Below are positions 16,592 to 28,120 of a stretch of DNA of 64,000 nucleotides, piece by piece. Source of the stretch: Cohnella caldifontis. GTDB lineage: Bacteria > Bacillota > Bacilli > Paenibacillales > Paenibacillaceae. A model generated the notes under the pieces. That model saw only the letters and a program-made list of their open reading frames with translations. It was not told the DNA's origin and searched no databases. A program made the position numbers and the translations under genes. The DNA lies in assembly GCF_029360585.1 (NCBI RefSeq), contig NZ_JAQZSJ010000001.1:1-64000 (forward strand), written 5' to 3'. Numbering within the stretch: position 1 is the first letter of the stretch; each line of letters begins with the position of its first letter.

Positions 16592-17158
16592 TCAACGTTC
16601 CTCCCTGAAGCCCTGAAGATTCCGCCGCAGCGCTTTAAGCGCTTGGTGCAGCCGGTTCTTGACGGTGCCGACCGGCTCTCCGCCCATCTCCGCGATTTCC
16701 TGCAGCGTGTACCCTTTCCAATATAAAAGCTCGATCACTCGACGTTGCGGCAGCGTTAGGCGGGAAGCCGCCGCGGCGACCTCCGAGTACTCCGAGCGGC
16801 GGACGATTTCCGCCTCCGGCCAATCCGACGGCTCGGTGCCCGGCATCCCGCCGATCCGATCCAAAGGAACGGATCCCGCATGCCTGCGCTCCCGCCTCAG
16901 CACGTCGATCGCGATATTCCGCGTAACGGTCAACAGCCAATTCGCGTAAGCGCCCTTGGACGAGTCGTATTCCGCTTTCGTCGTCCAAAGCCGCGTAAAC
17001 ACCAGCTGGACGATTTCCCGGGCCAGGGACTCGTTGCCGGAAGCACGTTTGGCGAATGAATAGACCAGCCTCGCATAACGGTCGTACAAGAGCTCCAGCG
17101 CTTCTCTCCGCTTCAAGCGGATGAGTTGCATCAATTCCGCGTCGGTGTGGGACGGCAT
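16592..17158 (-). CDS. ECF-type RNA polymerase sigma factor
   Basis: ATG at 17158 (MPSHTDAELM) follows AAAAGGGGTATCGAACGG and gives 188 residues; upstream codons to 17260 lack a good site. Region 2 is seen in LLYDRYARLVYSFAKRAS and ANWLLTVTRNIAID, and region 4 in LTLPQRRVIELLYWKGYTLQEIAE and GTVKNRLHQALKALR. It is paired with the RskA-like anti-sigma factor and lies just downstream of two copper-protein genes, which are candidate targets. Confidence 0.93.
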   Translation of the reverse strand: MPSHTDAELMQLIRLKRREALELLYDRYARLVYSFAKRASGNESLAREIVQLVFTRLWTTKAEYDSSKGAYANWLLTVTRNIAIDVLRRERRHAGSVPLDRIGGMPGTEPSDWPEAEIVRRSEYSEVAAAASRLTLPQRRVIELLYWKGYTLQEIAEMGGEPVGTVKNRLHQALKALRRNLQGFREER

Positions 17159-17210
17159 CCGTTCGATACCCCTTTTTCGCCCGAATCCTTGCTTCCTCAT
17201 TTTAACAGAA

Positions 17211-17241
17211 AAACCGGCGGACGGGGCTTTCCCGTCCGCCG
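17211..17241 (-). terminator. Terminator after the cupredoxin gene
   Basis: On the minus strand GGCGGACGGG pairs with CCCGTCCGCC over a short loop, followed by GGTTTTTCTG. It separates the copper-protein pair from the sigma gene. Confidence 0.8.
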
Positions 17242-17246
17242 CGTTC

Positions 17247-17963
17247 TCACGGGGCTTCAACGATGATTTTTCCTTTCATGCCGGTGTGGGGATTGCAGTA
17301 GTAACCGAAAGTTCCTGCTTGATCGAATGAAAGGGTCTTTTCTTCATCCTGGCCCAGCATGCCCGTGTCGAATTCCCCGCCGTCTCCGACGGCCGAATGC
17401 TTGACGGCATCCCGGTTGACGAATTTCACTTTGCTTCCCGTGGCGATATGGATTTCGGCCGGAGCGAAAGCGAAGTCTTTGATTTCCACGACGGCCGTTT
17501 CCGCATTTCCATCGTCTTCCCCGCCTGGGGAAGCTGAAGGTTTCTCCGACGCGGCAGGCGCGGACGAACTTGCGGACGGCTTCGCGCTATCTTGGCCGGA
17601 GGAGCGGTTGCCAGCCGGTTTTTCCGCCGCTTCGTGCTCGTGTTCGTGTTCGGCGGACGGCGTAGGCGCGGGTTTCGCAGCGGCCGGTTTCTCGGACGCG
17701 GAAGTTGCCGGGGATGGCGAGGGTGCTTCCGCGGAAACCGACGGCGTCTCGGCTGGCGTGTCGGTTGGCGCGTCGGATGCCTCGGACGTCGCGGCCGACG
17801 CGCCGGCTGACGCGGCTGCGGATCCGGAAGCCGAAGCGGAGGCCGTTGCCGACGCCGCTTGGGACGATTCCGCGGCCCCCGGATCGGACCGATTGCAAGC
17901 CGACGCCGCCAACGTCAAAGACAAGACGGCATACAGCGCGAGTCGTTTTCCCAGGGTCGTCAT
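17247..17963 (-). CDS. Type-1 copper (plastocyanin/amicyanin-like) lipoprotein
   Basis: This 238-residue product has a lipoprotein signal ending ASAC (Cys23). A Ser/Ala/Pro/Glu-rich low-complexity spacer of about 125 residues follows. A C-terminal cupredoxin domain shows His in VKHSAV and CNPHTGM as Cys, His and Met ligands. Such proteins shuttle single electrons outside the membrane. It overlaps the upstream gene by 4 bases (ATGA), so the two are translationally coupled. The long spacer would let the domain reach through the cell wall. Confidence 0.88.
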   Translation of the reverse strand: MTTLGKRLALYAVLSLTLAASACNRSDPGAAESSQAASATASASASGSAAASAGASAATSEASDAPTDTPAETPSVSAEAPSPSPATSASEKPAAAKPAPTPSAEHEHEHEAAEKPAGNRSSGQDSAKPSASSSAPAASEKPSASPGGEDDGNAETAVVEIKDFAFAPAEIHIATGSKVKFVNRDAVKHSAVGDGGEFDTGMLGQDEEKTLSFDQAGTFGYYCNPHTGMKGKIIVEAP

Positions 17964-19636
17964 TGAACGATGATCTTCCCTTTCATGTGGGTCTTATGCG
18001 GTTCGCAGTAAAACTCGTACGTGCCCGGCTGATCCAGTTGGATCGTTACGGATTCCCCTTGCGAGATCAGGGGAGTCCGAAACTCGCCGTTCACCGCGAC
18101 GGCGTTGTGGAAATCGTCGTCCCGGTTGACGAACGTAACGGTCGAGCCTGCTTTGACGGTGATTTCGGACGCCGAGAACGCGTAGTTTTTCATTTCGATC
18201 GTCGCGTGATCCGGCACCGCTTTCTCGGCAGCCGTCTCCGCGAACGCCGCCGGATCGACCAAGAACCAAACGTCGCCGACGCCCTGCCCTTTCGTATCTC
18301 CCCGGGCGGCGTCCTGGTACCAATAGTATAACGGATACCCTTTGTAGGTCGTCTGCTTGGCCCCGTCCGGGCGAATGATTTCCCCGAAATCCGCTGCGCT
18401 CAGACCGCTGGGAACGATGACTTGGTCGGCGTGGAACGCCGGCCATTTGACCAGGCAGTCCCCGGAGCAGACGCTGGCTCCCTTCGGGTCTTTGTCGAAG
18501 TAATATAGCGACATGCCTTTCCCGTCGACCAAATAGTTGATGTTCAGCGTCGGATCGGTTCCGATAGCGACCGAAAAGAACGGAATTTTCACCGTGTACC
18601 ATACTTTGCCGACGCCGTCGCCGGTCGTGTCGCCGGGTTTCGCGTCTTTCGCCCAGTAGTACAGGGGCCATCCTTGATACGTGATCTGTTTCGTGCCGTC
18701 CGAGCGGACGAACGCTCCGAAATCCTTGCCGTCAAGCCCGTCGGCGAGCAGAAGCCGGTCGGCGCCGAAAACCGGCCAGTTCTGAAGGCAAGCGCCGGTG
18801 CAGGAGTTCAGGTCGGCCATGTCCTTCGTGAACAGGTAGAGGGTCATGCCTTTGCCGTCCGTCAGATAGAATGAGCCGTCCGCGGCTTTACGGAGGTCGA
18901 TTCGGCTGCCGGCCAGCAACGACGCTTTGTCCGCGGCTATGGCGCCGCGGTCTGCGAGCGCGCCGGAGAGCGGCTTCGTGCCGTCTTTCGGCACGGCTTG
19001 CAGCGTCTCGATCAGCGCCGCCGCGAGATCCCGGTTCGTGAACGGCTGGGCGGCAGCCGCCCGGGAAAGCCCCTTGGAGGCCGCGAAAGACAGCGTATCG
19101 TGATAGGCGAAATCCGTGCCGGTCCGGTACGACAGCGATTCCAGCATCACCTTGTAAACTTGCTGGGCCGTGATCGGAGCGTTCGGGCTGAAGTTGCCGC
19201 CGCCGGTGCCGCTCCATCCCATCTCGGGATGCTGCTTCAAGTAGGCGAGCACCGGCCGGACCGCCGTACCCGCGGACGATGCGTCGGCGAACGTGTCTTG
19301 GCCCTCGAAGGCCAGCGCTTCCTTCTCTTTGCCGAGCAGCCGAAGCGTGAGAATCGCGCCTTGCAGCCGGGTTGTACGCTTCGCGAGATAAGCTTCCGTT
19401 ACGCCTTGCCCGTCGCCGAGCAACACGCCGATTCGCGCCGCCAGATCGGAAGCGCGGTAGATTTGCAGCTCCGCTGACGCCGCCTTCGCCGGTGCCGTTG
19501 CCGTCGGTTCCGTTGTCGCCGCCGGGGTTGCCGAGCCTGCTCCCCCTCCGCCTTCTGCCGCATACGCGCCGAGCGGCGCCGCGATCGCGCCGGCGAGCAA
19601 TAACGCCGCCGCAAGTTCCTTCAACCTTTTTCCCAT
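17960..19636 (-). CDS. Secreted SLH-like / COG4315-repeat / cupredoxin fusion protein
   Basis: ATG at 19636 (MGKRLKELAAALLL) follows AAAGGGGAAACGTTC and gives 558 residues. A signal peptide (GAYAA) is followed by an S-layer-homology-like part (DTFADASS, ITAQQVYKVML). Two copies of the COG4315/PF03640 secreted repeat come next (GKGMTLYLFTKD, TGACLQNWP and GKGMSLYYFDKD, SGDCLVKWP). The C-terminal cupredoxin has CEPHKTHM as copper ligands. The COG4315 repeat often occurs with redox or metal surface proteins, but its function is unknown. An extracytoplasmic electron-transfer role is inference. Confidence 0.82.
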   Translation of the reverse strand: MGKRLKELAAALLLAGAIAAPLGAYAAEGGGGAGSATPAATTEPTATAPAKAASAELQIYRASDLAARIGVLLGDGQGVTEAYLAKRTTRLQGAILTLRLLGKEKEALAFEGQDTFADASSAGTAVRPVLAYLKQHPEMGWSGTGGGNFSPNAPITAQQVYKVMLESLSYRTGTDFAYHDTLSFAASKGLSRAAAAQPFTNRDLAAALIETLQAVPKDGTKPLSGALADRGAIAADKASLLAGSRIDLRKAADGSFYLTDGKGMTLYLFTKDMADLNSCTGACLQNWPVFGADRLLLADGLDGKDFGAFVRSDGTKQITYQGWPLYYWAKDAKPGDTTGDGVGKVWYTVKIPFFSVAIGTDPTLNINYLVDGKGMSLYYFDKDPKGASVCSGDCLVKWPAFHADQVIVPSGLSAADFGEIIRPDGAKQTTYKGYPLYYWYQDAARGDTKGQGVGDVWFLVDPAAFAETAAEKAVPDHATIEMKNYAFSASEITVKAGSTVTFVNRDDDFHNAVAVNGEFRTPLISQGESVTIQLDQPGTYEFYCEPHKTHMKGKIIVQ

Positions 19637-19707
19637 GAACGTTTCCCCTTTCGTACCCAAATTCATCCAAGGAAACGCAAGGTTCGCGGAAACGGTTTGA
19701 GGGAACG

Positions 19708-19751
19708 AAAAAAAATCGCCCGCGCATCCGTCGCCGGATGACGCAAGCGAT
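19708..19751 (-). terminator. Terminator after the AlkA-like gene
   Basis: On the minus strand ATCGCTTGCGTCATCCG pairs imperfectly with CGGATGCGCGGGCGAT and is followed by eight T. Confidence 0.75.
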
Positions 19752-19753
19752 CC

Positions 19754-20401
19754 CTATTCCTTGATGATGTCCCGGTTGATCGACTCCCAGAGGTAAAACG
19801 ATGCGGCGGAACGATAAGGCGTCCATTTGTGCGCGTGCTGCTCGAGGTATTTTTTGTCCGGCCTTTCCTCCATGGCGTACAGCCATTTGGCCGCGCGCTG
19901 CAAGCCGAAATCCCCGACAGACAGCACGTCCGGGCGGCCCAGTGAAAATAGGAGGAACATTTCCGCGGTCCAGCGCCCGATGCCCCGGACGGCGGATACC
20001 ATCCGGATGATCTCCTCGTTCTCCATTCCGTCCAGCCGTTCCAGGTCGAGCTCCCGGCTGAGCGCCTTGGCGGACAAGTCGCGAATCGACGCGACCTTAG
20101 CCCGGGACAGGCCCGCGCCCCGCAGCGTCTCTTCGTCCAAAGCGAGCAGCGCTTCCGGGGCGATCGCCGGAACGAGCGCCCGGACGCGGCCGCGGATGAC
20201 CGCCGCCGCTTTGACGGACAGCTGCTGCCCGACGATCGACATCGCCAGCGATTCGAACGGGTCCGCCGTGAGGCGGATCGTCAGCTCCCCGACGCGGTCG
20301 ATCAGCCAACCCATTCGCTCGTCTGCTTGCTTCAAGGCCGCAGCTTCCGGACCGTCAAGCCGGAAGACCAGCTCGGCCGGCTTTGCGGATCCGCCCGTCA
20401 T
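19754..20401 (-). CDS. DNA-3-methyladenine glycosylase II-like (HhH-GPD)
   Basis: ATG at 20401 overlaps the thyA stop (ATGA) and gives 215 residues, a normal length for the short AlkA family. The helix-hairpin-helix region with the catalytic Asp is seen in [34 protein letters not shown] is the preceding helical motif. It would excise alkylated purines to start base-excision repair. The longer open frame to 20797 lies inside thyA and is rejected. Confidence 0.92.
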   Translation of the reverse strand: MTGGSAKPAELVFRLDGPEAAALKQADERMGWLIDRVGELTIRLTADPFESLAMSIVGQQLSVKAAAVIRGRVRALVPAIAPEALLALDEETLRGAGLSRAKVASIRDLSAKALSRELDLERLDGMENEEIIRMVSAVRGIGRWTAEMFLLFSLGRPDVLSVGDFGLQRAAKWLYAMEERPDKKYLEQHAHKWTPYRSAASFYLWESINRDIIKE

Positions 20402-21192
20402 ACGGCTACCGGCGCTTTGATCGCCGGATGGTGTTCGTACCCGGCGAACTCGAAATCTTCGAATTCGTAATCGAAAATGGAGTCCGGTTTGCGCTTGATG
20501 ATCAGTTTCGGAAGCGGGAACGGCTCCCGGGACAGCTGCAGCTTCACTTGCTCGAGATGGTTCAGGTAGATATGCACGTCGCCGCCGGAGAAGACGAACT
20601 CCCCGGCTTCCAGTCCGCACTGCTGGGCGACCATATGGGTCAGCAGCGAGTAAGAGGCGATGTTGAACGGCAAACCGAGGAACGTGTCCACGGACCGCAT
20701 CGTCAGCATGCAGCTCAGCTTGCCGCCCGCGACGTAGAATTGGAACAGCAGATGGCACGGGGGCAGCTTCATCTGGTCGATGACGGCGACGTTCCAAGCG
20801 CTGACCAGATGCCGGCGGGAATCGGGATTGTTCTTGATCGCTTCGACCACTTGCGCGATCTGGTCGATTTTACGGCCTTCCGGCCCTTCCCAAGAACGCC
20901 ACTGCGAGCCGTAGACCGGACCCAAATCCCCGTTTTCGTCCGCCCACTCGTCCCAGATCGTCACGCCGTTCTCCTTCAAGTACCGGATATTCGTGTCTCC
21001 GCGCAGAAACCAGAGCAGCTCGTGGACGACGGATTTCAGGTGGATGCGTTTGGTCGTGACCAGCGGGAACCCTTCGTTCAGATCGAACCGGAGCTGGCGG
21101 CCGAATACGGAAATTGTGCCGGTCCCCGTCCGGTCCTGCTTGACCGTCCCGTGATCGAGCACGTCCTGAAGCAAATCCAAATAATTGCGCAC
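20398..21192 (-). CDS. thyA: Thymidylate synthase
   Basis: The 264-residue product is a classical Thy[19 protein letters not shown] at the N-terminus, [12 protein letters not shown], the catalytic Cys in [14 protein letters not shown], and [12 protein letters not shown]. It converts dUMP to dTMP with methylene-tetrahydrofolate. It overlaps the alkA-like gene by 4 bases, an unusual pairing in place of thyA-folA. Confidence 0.97.
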   Translation of the reverse strand: MRNYLDLLQDVLDHGTVKQDRTGTGTISVFGRQLRFDLNEGFPLVTTKRIHLKSVVHELLWFLRGDTNIRYLKENGVTIWDEWADENGDLGPVYGSQWRSWEGPEGRKIDQIAQVVEAIKNNPDSRRHLVSAWNVAVIDQMKLPPCHLLFQFYVAGGKLSCMLTMRSVDTFLGLPFNIASYSLLTHMVAQQCGLEAGEFVFSGGDVHIYLNHLEQVKLQLSREPFPLPKLIIKRKPDSIFDYEFEDFEFAGYEHHPAIKAPVAV

Positions 21193-21235
21193 GAAGCGAC
21201 ACCTCTGTTTCTCGAATTGGCCTCTTCGTATTCTA

Positions 21236-21751
21236 TCATTCCGGCTTGTTTTCTGTCGATGCGGAGTAGCGCTGTTTCCGTCTCTGCATGCGCTGTTCGT
21301 ACCGCGAGGGAGCGCTCTCGTGCAGCTTCTTCTCTTCCTCGTTCTCCGGATAGACGCCGGGCACCGGAATGGGACGGTTGTTCTCGTCGACCGCTACGAA
21401 CGTGGAGAACGCCGTTACCGTCATCCTTCTTTCTCCCGTGAACAGGTTTTCGGCTTGCACGGAGCAGAACACCTCCATCGAGCTTCGATGTGTCCAAGTG
21501 ACGACCGCTTCGAGCACGACCGCCTCGCCGATCCGGATCGGCGACAGGAAATCCAGGCTGTCCGTGCTGGCCGTGACGACGGGCCGGTTGCAGTGCCGGG
21601 TGGCGGCGATGGCCGCGATTTTGTCGATGTACATCATCAAGGTTCCGCCGAACATCGTGCCGTGATGGTTCGTCTCCGACGGAAAGACGAGCTCGGTCAT
21701 GACCGTTCGGGACGCGCTCATCGGTTTTCCGGCGTTCGGGCTGTCGGACAT
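21236..21751 (-). CDS. Acyl-CoA thioesterase (hotdog fold, YkhA-like)
   Basis: The 171-residue product has the hot-dog thioesterase motif [20 protein letters not shown], with an Asp in the active helix, and [12 protein letters not shown] plus [17 protein letters not shown]. It should hydrolyse acyl-CoA in the cytoplasm. The C-terminal 25 residues are highly basic. It follows AAGGAGGTCGTCC before the ATG at 21751 and lies 43 bases upstream of thyA. Confidence 0.9.
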   Translation of the reverse strand: MSDSPNAGKPMSASRTVMTELVFPSETNHHGTMFGGTLMMYIDKIAAIAATRHCNRPVVTASTDSLDFLSPIRIGEAVVLEAVVTWTHRSSMEVFCSVQAENLFTGERRMTVTAFSTFVAVDENNRPIPVPGVYPENEEEKKLHESAPSRYEQRMQRRKQRYSASTENKPE

Positions 21752-21979
21752 GGGACGACCTCCTTGAAGGGCTGAATGAATATGGAAACATATGGGCGAT
21801 ATCGGGAAGGAGCTACCGGTATGACCGACTCCAAGAAGATGTCGTTCATCTTGCGCCGCTCGATGTTATTTTATCCCAGACGGAAGTCCGGCAACCCGAT
21901 CTTGCGTCTTCTCGATGAAACGATATTTTGCGGGACATTCCGTCTATGCCCTAAGGTGATCTCGCAAATGAATGCGAAA

Positions 21980-22014
21980 GCCCTCCGGCGTTCCGTAACG
22001 GAAACGCGGAGGGC
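21980..22014 (-). terminator. Terminator of the pdh operon
   Basis: GCCCTCCGGCGTTCC faces GGAAACGCGGAGGGC, a long near-perfect stem just after the lpd stop on the minus strand. The T-run is short. Confidence 0.7.
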
Positions 22015-22038
22015 TATTCCTGTAAATGCAATCCTGGC

Positions 22039-23457
22039 TTACTTCGGCGCGACCGTGTGGATCGGGTGGCCCATCGCGAGTTCGGCCGTATCCATCGTGA
22101 TTTCGCCGAGCGTCGGATGCGGGTGGATCGTCAGCGCGATATCCTCGACCGTCGTCCCCATCTCGATCGCGAGCGCCAGCTCCGAAATCATGGTCGACGC
22201 CTCGACGCCCGCGATTTGCGCGCCGAGCACGAGGCCGGTATCGGCGTCGTGGACGATTTTCATGAAGCCGTCGGAGCCGCCCAGCGTTACCGCGCGGCCG
22301 TTGCCTCCGAACGGGAACTTGCTGGACTTGACGTTCAGGCCCTTCTCCTTGGCTTCCTTCTCCGTGTAGCCGACGCTGGCGCATTCCGGATCGGAGAACG
22401 CCACGGCGGGAATGCACTTGTAGTCGACCTTCGAAGGCAGTCCGGCGATCGCTTCCGCGGCCACCTTCGCTTCGTAGGACGCCTTGTGCGCGAGCGCGGG
22501 GCCCGGCACGATATCCCCGATGGCATAAATATGCGGGATGCTCGTCCGGCATTGGTCGTCGACTTCGATCAATCCGCGGTCGGTCATCTTGACGCCGATC
22601 ATGTCGAGACCGAGATCCCCGTCCGTGTTCGGGCGGCGGCCGACCGTCACGAGCAGGTAATCGGCGGTGACGGTTTTCGTTTCCCCGCCGACTTCATACG
22701 TGACCGTGACGTCTTTGTCGGACTGCTCGGCGCTTTGGGCTTTCGCGCCGGTGATGATGTCGACGTTCGCCTTTTTCAGCTTCTTCGCCACCAGCTGGCT
22801 CATGTCCTTGTCGAAGCCGGCCAGAATCGTGTCCAAGCCTTCCAGGATCGTTACCTGGGTGCCGAACTTGCTGTACATTTGGCCGAGCTCGATGCCGATG
22901 TAGCCGCCGCCGATGACGACGAGGCTCTTCGGCACTTCCTGCAGCGAAAGCGCCTCGGTGGAGGACAGGATCCGCCCGCCGAACGGGAACGGCTTCAGCT
23001 CGATCGGGCGCGAGCCTGTCGCGACGATGCAGTTCTTGAAGCGGTAACGCGGCGATTCCTGTTCGTTGAACAACCGGACTTCGTTTTCGTTGATGAACAT
23101 GGCCTCGCCCGCGAACATCTGGACCTTGTTCGCTTTCAGCAGCATTTCCACGCCGCCGGTCATCCGGTTCACGACGGACATTTTGTATTCCTGGACTTTG
23201 CCGAAATCGACGCCGACGTTGTCCGCCTTCAGGCCGTAAGTATCGGCATGCTGCATCGCTTCATAATGGTGCGCGGCGTTGATGAGCGCCTTGGACGGGA
23301 TGCAGCCGATGTTGAGGCAGACGCCTCCCCACTTGGCTTTATCCGCGATGATGACCTTCTGCCCCAGCTGCGCGGCGCGGATGGCGGCGACATAACCGCC
23401 AGGTCCGGCTCCGATGACGAGCAAGTCGATATCGAGCGAAGCGTCTCCGACGACCAT
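22039..23457 (-). CDS. pdhD: Dihydrolipoyl dehydrogenase (E3)
   Basis: The 472-residue product has [18 protein letters not shown] for FAD and the redox disulfide in [25 protein letters not shown] binds NAD, and the catalytic His lies in HPHPTLGE. E3 reoxidises the lipoyl arm of the pyruvate dehydrogenase complex. It starts 3 bases after the E2 stop and ends the four-gene pdh operon. Confidence 0.97.
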   Translation of the reverse strand: MVVGDASLDIDLLVIGAGPGGYVAAIRAAQLGQKVIIADKAKWGGVCLNIGCIPSKALINAAHHYEAMQHADTYGLKADNVGVDFGKVQEYKMSVVNRMTGGVEMLLKANKVQMFAGEAMFINENEVRLFNEQESPRYRFKNCIVATGSRPIELKPFPFGGRILSSTEALSLQEVPKSLVVIGGGYIGIELGQMYSKFGTQVTILEGLDTILAGFDKDMSQLVAKKLKKANVDIITGAKAQSAEQSDKDVTVTYEVGGETKTVTADYLLVTVGRRPNTDGDLGLDMIGVKMTDRGLIEVDDQCRTSIPHIYAIGDIVPGPALAHKASYEAKVAAEAIAGLPSKVDYKCIPAVAFSDPECASVGYTEKEAKEKGLNVKSSKFPFGGNGRAVTLGGSDGFMKIVHDADTGLVLGAQIAGVEASTMISELALAIEMGTTVEDIALTIHPHPTLGEITMDTAELAMGHPIHTVAPK

Positions 23458-23460
23458 ATG

Positions 23461-24798
23461 TTACACCTCCATGACGAGAAGTTCCGGATCGCTGAGCAAG
23501 TTCTTGATGTAATTCAGGAAATTTTGGCCCGTCGCTCCGTCGATGATCCGGTGGTCGAAGCTCAGCGACAGCGCCATGACGGGTGCGGCGACGATCTCGC
23601 CGTTCTTGACGACGGGTTTCTCGGTGATCCGGCCGGTGCCGAGGATGGCGACCTCCGGGAAATTGATGACCGGCGTAAAGAACATGCCGCCGGCGGAGCC
23701 GATGTTCGTGATCGAAATCGTGCTTCCCTTCATCTCGTTCGGCGAGAGCTTGCCTTCACGGCCGCGGGACGCCAGGTCGCGGATTTCGTTCGCGATCGTC
23801 CATACGTTCTTGCGGTCGGCGTCGAAAATGACCGGGACAAGCAGTCCGTTGTCCGTATCGGTCGCGATGCCGATATTGTAGTATTTCTTATAAACGATCT
23901 CGTTCGCCGCTTCGTCGATCATGGAGTTCAGCGCCGGGAATTCGCGGCATGCGGCGACGAGCGCCTTGACGATGAAAGGCAGGTACGTCAGCTTGACGCC
24001 TTTCTTCTCGGCGATCGGCTTCGCGCGGCTGCGAAGCGCCACCAGCGCCGATACGTCGACTTCGTCCATCAGCGTGACGTGCGGAGCCGTGTACACCGAC
24101 TTGACCATCGCGTTCGCGATCGCCTTGCGGATGCCTTTGAACGGCACGCGTTCCTCGGCGCCGGGACCGGCCGGGACGGCTGCCGCCGCAGGACGAGCCG
24201 CCGCGGGAGCCTCGGCTTGCGCGGCCGGAGCCGTTGCTGCGGGCGCGGCTGCTGCGCCGCCGGCTTTATATGCGTTCACGTCTTCGCGGGTAATGCGTCC
24301 GTTTTTGCCCGTGCCCTTCACTTCGGCGAGATTGACGCCTAGCTCGCGGGCGTACTTGCGCACGCTCGGGGTCGCCAGCACCGGGCCGTCAACCGCGGTC
24401 GCGGAAGCCGCCGCCGGCGCTGCGGCCGGAGCCGGAGCCGCGGGTTCCTGCGCGGGCTGGCCTTTCGTGTCGGCGCCGCCGACCGCGCTATTGCCGCTCG
24501 CGCCGCCTGCGGCCTGGGCATGGCCTTCCGCCGCCGGCGCTTGCTCCGGCAAATCCCCTTCGGCCTCGATGACGGCGACGACTTCGCCGACATGCATGAC
24601 CTGCCCGTCCTTCGCGAACACTTCGAGCACTTTGCCGTTCACCGGACAAGGCACTTCCACGATCGCCTTGTCGTTCTGAACTTCCATGATGATATCTTCG
24701 TCCGTCACCGTCTGGCCCGGCGCGATGAGCATTTTGACGATTTCGCCTTCATGCAGCCCTTCGCCGAGCTCCGGAAACCGATATTCGAATCTGGCCAC
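23461..24798 (-). CDS. pdhC: Pyruvate dehydrogenase E2 (dihydrolipoamide acetyltransferase)
   Basis: This 445-residue E2 has one lipoyl domain, with the lipoyl Lys in [10 protein letters not shown] near residue 43. An Ala/Pro-rich linker and an E3-binding domain ([14 protein letters not shown]) follow. The catalytic domain ends in [12 protein letters not shown] with the HxxxDG active site. The start is GTG at 24798. It forms the core of the complex that makes acetyl-CoA. Confidence 0.97.
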   Translation of the reverse strand: MARFEYRFPELGEGLHEGEIVKMLIAPGQTVTDEDIIMEVQNDKAIVEVPCPVNGKVLEVFAKDGQVMHVGEVVAVIEAEGDLPEQAPAAEGHAQAAGGASGNSAVGGADTKGQPAQEPAAPAPAAAPAAASATAVDGPVLATPSVRKYARELGVNLAEVKGTGKNGRITREDVNAYKAGGAAAAPAATAPAAQAEAPAAARPAAAAVPAGPGAEERVPFKGIRKAIANAMVKSVYTAPHVTLMDEVDVSALVALRSRAKPIAEKKGVKLTYLPFIVKALVAACREFPALNSMIDEAANEIVYKKYYNIGIATDTDNGLLVPVIFDADRKNVWTIANEIRDLASRGREGKLSPNEMKGSTISITNIGSAGGMFFTPVINFPEVAILGTGRITEKPVVKNGEIVAAPVMALSLSFDHRIIDGATGQNFLNYIKNLLSDPELLVMEV

Positions 24799-24837
24799 GT
24801 GACACCCTCCTCTAGATCCCCTGCAGAACGAATCCGC

Positions 24838-25815
24838 TTAGAACTGCAGCACTTGATTGACGTATTTGACGATGCGCGCCGGATTCGGCAGCCAGACGTC
24901 TTCGATCTGCGCGAACGGGTATACCGTATCCGGAGGGGCGCAGCGCAGCACGGGCGCCTCCAGGTGCAAGATCGCCTTCTCGTTGATCTGGGCGATGATT
25001 TCGGCGGCGGCGCCGGCCGTTTTCTGGGCTTCTTGCACGACGATCGCGCGGTTCGTCTTCTGGATCGAAGCGACGATCGTGTCGATATCGAGCGGCACCA
25101 GCGTGCGAACGTCGATGACCTCGGCTTGCACGCCGGCTTTTTCCAGCTCCTCCGCCGCTTTCAGCGCGGTATGAACCATGAGTCCGTATGCGATAATCGT
25201 GACGTCCTTGCCTTCCCGAACGACCTTCGCCTTGCCGATCGGCACCGTGTAGTCGCCTTCCGGCACTTCGTCCCGGAATGCATGGTACAAGTTCAAATGC
25301 TCCATGAAAAAGACCGGATCGTTGTCCCGGATCGCCGAGATCAGAAGACCTTTGGCATCGTACGGATTGGAAGGAATGACGACCTTGATGCCCGGCGTTT
25401 GGATGGCCAGGCCTTCAAGCGCGTCCGTGTGCAGCTCGGCTGCCTTGACTCCGCCGCCGAACGGCGTGCGGAACACGATCGGCGCGTTGTAACGGCCGCC
25501 CGAACGGTAACGCAAACGCGCGGCTTGAACGAACATTTGGTCGAGCGCTTCGAAAATAAACCCGACGAACTGGATTTCGGCGACCGGGCGGAACCCTTGC
25601 GTGCCGAGGCCGACGGCCAAGCCGCCGATGGCGGATTCCGCGAGCGGCGTGTCGAATACCCGCGTTTCGCCGAATTCGCCCTGCAATCCTTCGGTCGCGC
25701 GGAACACGCCGCCGACCTTGCCGACGTCCTCGCCGAATACGAGAACGTTCGGGTCGCGCTTCAGTTCGACCCGCATCGCGTCGCGGATCGCTTCTTTCAT
25801 ATTCATTTGCGCCAT
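24838..25815 (-). CDS. pdhB: Pyruvate dehydrogenase E1 beta
   Basis: The 325-residue product has the E1-beta transketolase-like fold ([32 protein letters not shown]) and a C-terminal transketolase domain ([17 protein letters not shown]). It pairs with E1 alpha for thiamine-dependent decarboxylation of pyruvate. ATG at 25815 follows GGGGGAGTTAATCACC. Branched-chain substrates are possible for this family, but the full pdhABCD order favours pyruvate. Confidence 0.96.
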   Translation of the reverse strand: MAQMNMKEAIRDAMRVELKRDPNVLVFGEDVGKVGGVFRATEGLQGEFGETRVFDTPLAESAIGGLAVGLGTQGFRPVAEIQFVGFIFEALDQMFVQAARLRYRSGGRYNAPIVFRTPFGGGVKAAELHTDALEGLAIQTPGIKVVIPSNPYDAKGLLISAIRDNDPVFFMEHLNLYHAFRDEVPEGDYTVPIGKAKVVREGKDVTIIAYGLMVHTALKAAEELEKAGVQAEVIDVRTLVPLDIDTIVASIQKTNRAIVVQEAQKTAGAAAEIIAQINEKAILHLEAPVLRCAPPDTVYPFAQIEDVWLPNPARIVKYVNQVLQF

Positions 25816-25909
25816 GGTGATTAACTCCCCCGTCTATGGATCCGAATGCGAACCAAGATTATTCGTCACGTTGCGTCAACCTGATCTTCGCCTTTGAAGC
25901 GATCGACGG

Positions 25910-27064
<1,155 letters not shown>

Positions 27065-27066
27065 TT

Positions 27067-27096
27067 ATTATACTTCTGTTTAAGTCATTTGGTCAA
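27067..27096 (-). promoter_or_regulatory. Sigma-A promoter of the pdh operon
   Basis: On the minus strand TTGACC (27096-27091) and TATAAT (27072-27067) are separated by 18 bases. The region upstream (about 27120-27185) is strongly AT-rich and holds an imperfect dyad (ACAGTAATT facing AATTATTGT), which could be an operator or an UP element. Confidence 0.8.
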
Positions 27097-27260
27097 AGAA
27101 AAACGCTGATTTCCCTTGTATTTGTTAGGTTCGTCGCGCATTTTGTTTATATAACAGTAATTTAATTATTGTATAACAAGTTAGTACACTTTCCTTCAAA
27201 TTCCCCCATTGGTTTTCCCTTGGGCGCGAAATCCCATACCTTGCCGCTGGAGGAGATTCC

Positions 27261-28007
27261 ATGACCGCAGAACCGTACACCAAGCGCACCGTCGTTCGAC
27301 ACGAAACGACGAGCCGATACTTGCCGGAGGGCGGGCGTTCGCTCCGCGTATACTTGCCGCCCGGCTACCAGGAAACGATCGGCTACCCGGTCGTTTACTG
27401 TCAGGACGGCGAGGACTTTTTCAATTTCGGCCGTATCGCCACGATTTCCCAGAAGCTGATCCTGGAGGAAGACTGGGAACCGTTCGTCGTCGTCGGCGTC
27501 GACGTCGACAAAAAGCTCCGGACTTCCGAATACATGCCGGGCGGGGAGCGCCACGACTCGTATACCCGTTTCTTCGCCGAAGAGCTGCTGCCGGACGTCG
27601 AGTCCCGCTTCTCCGTCCGCCGTTCGCCCGCCGAACGGGTGCTGGCCGGCGATTCGCTCGGCGCTTCGGTCTCGCTCAGCCTGGCGCTCCGGTACCCTTC
27701 CCTGTTCACGCGCGTGTTGTCTTTGTCCGGCGCTTACTACGAGGGTTCCATCGAACAAGTCCGTGTGCAAAGAGAATTGTCGTACTTGCGGATTTGGATG
27801 CTGGCGGGTTTGCAGGAGACCGCGTACGAAACCGATCGGGGAACGTTCGATTTCCTCGCGCTCAACCGGGACATGAAACGGCTGCTGGAGGCTAAAGGGG
27901 CCGTTATCCGCTATGGCGAAAAAGACGGCGAGCACAAATGGGGCTTCTGGCAGCGGGAACTGCCGGAGGCGCTCTCGGCTTTCCTCGGACCTTCGCCGGT
28001 GCTGTAA
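27261..28007 (+). CDS. Alpha/beta hydrolase, esterase D / YbbA-like
   Basis: The 248-residue product matches the putative-esterase (enterochelin esterase-like) family. It has SLRVYLPPGYQ at the N-terminus, YCQDGEDFFNF, the nucleophile elbow GDSLGAS, and a C-terminal His in GEHKWGFW. ATG at 27261 follows GGAGGAGATTCC. There is no signal peptide, so it acts inside the cell, perhaps on acyl or siderophore esters; no siderophore genes are nearby. Confidence 0.88.
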   Translation: MTAEPYTKRTVVRHETTSRYLPEGGRSLRVYLPPGYQETIGYPVVYCQDGEDFFNFGRIATISQKLILEEDWEPFVVVGVDVDKKLRTSEYMPGGERHDSYTRFFAEELLPDVESRFSVRRSPAERVLAGDSLGASVSLSLALRYPSLFTRVLSLSGAYYEGSIEQVRVQRELSYLRIWMLAGLQETAYETDRGTFDFLALNRDMKRLLEAKGAVIRYGEKDGEHKWGFWQRELPEALSAFLGPSPVL

Positions 28008-28120
28008 CGGCATGGTCTCTACCTGTTCGGTCACCGATCGCGAATGAAGCTGTTTCGCCGCTAGTCACCGATAGAACGTCCGCTCTAAAACCGTGTCCTC
28101 TCTATCGCCGAACCCCTGAC

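Noticed and set aside
21822..22369. Plus-strand frame starting MTDSKKMSFIL
   Set aside because: AAGGAG precedes the ATG, but the frame runs through the pdh terminator and far into antisense lpd; at best a short peptide, not supportable.
22057..24342. 761-codon plus-strand frame opposite lpd and pdhC
   Set aside because: High-GC antisense shadow of two certain genes; Arg/Asp-rich with no domain.
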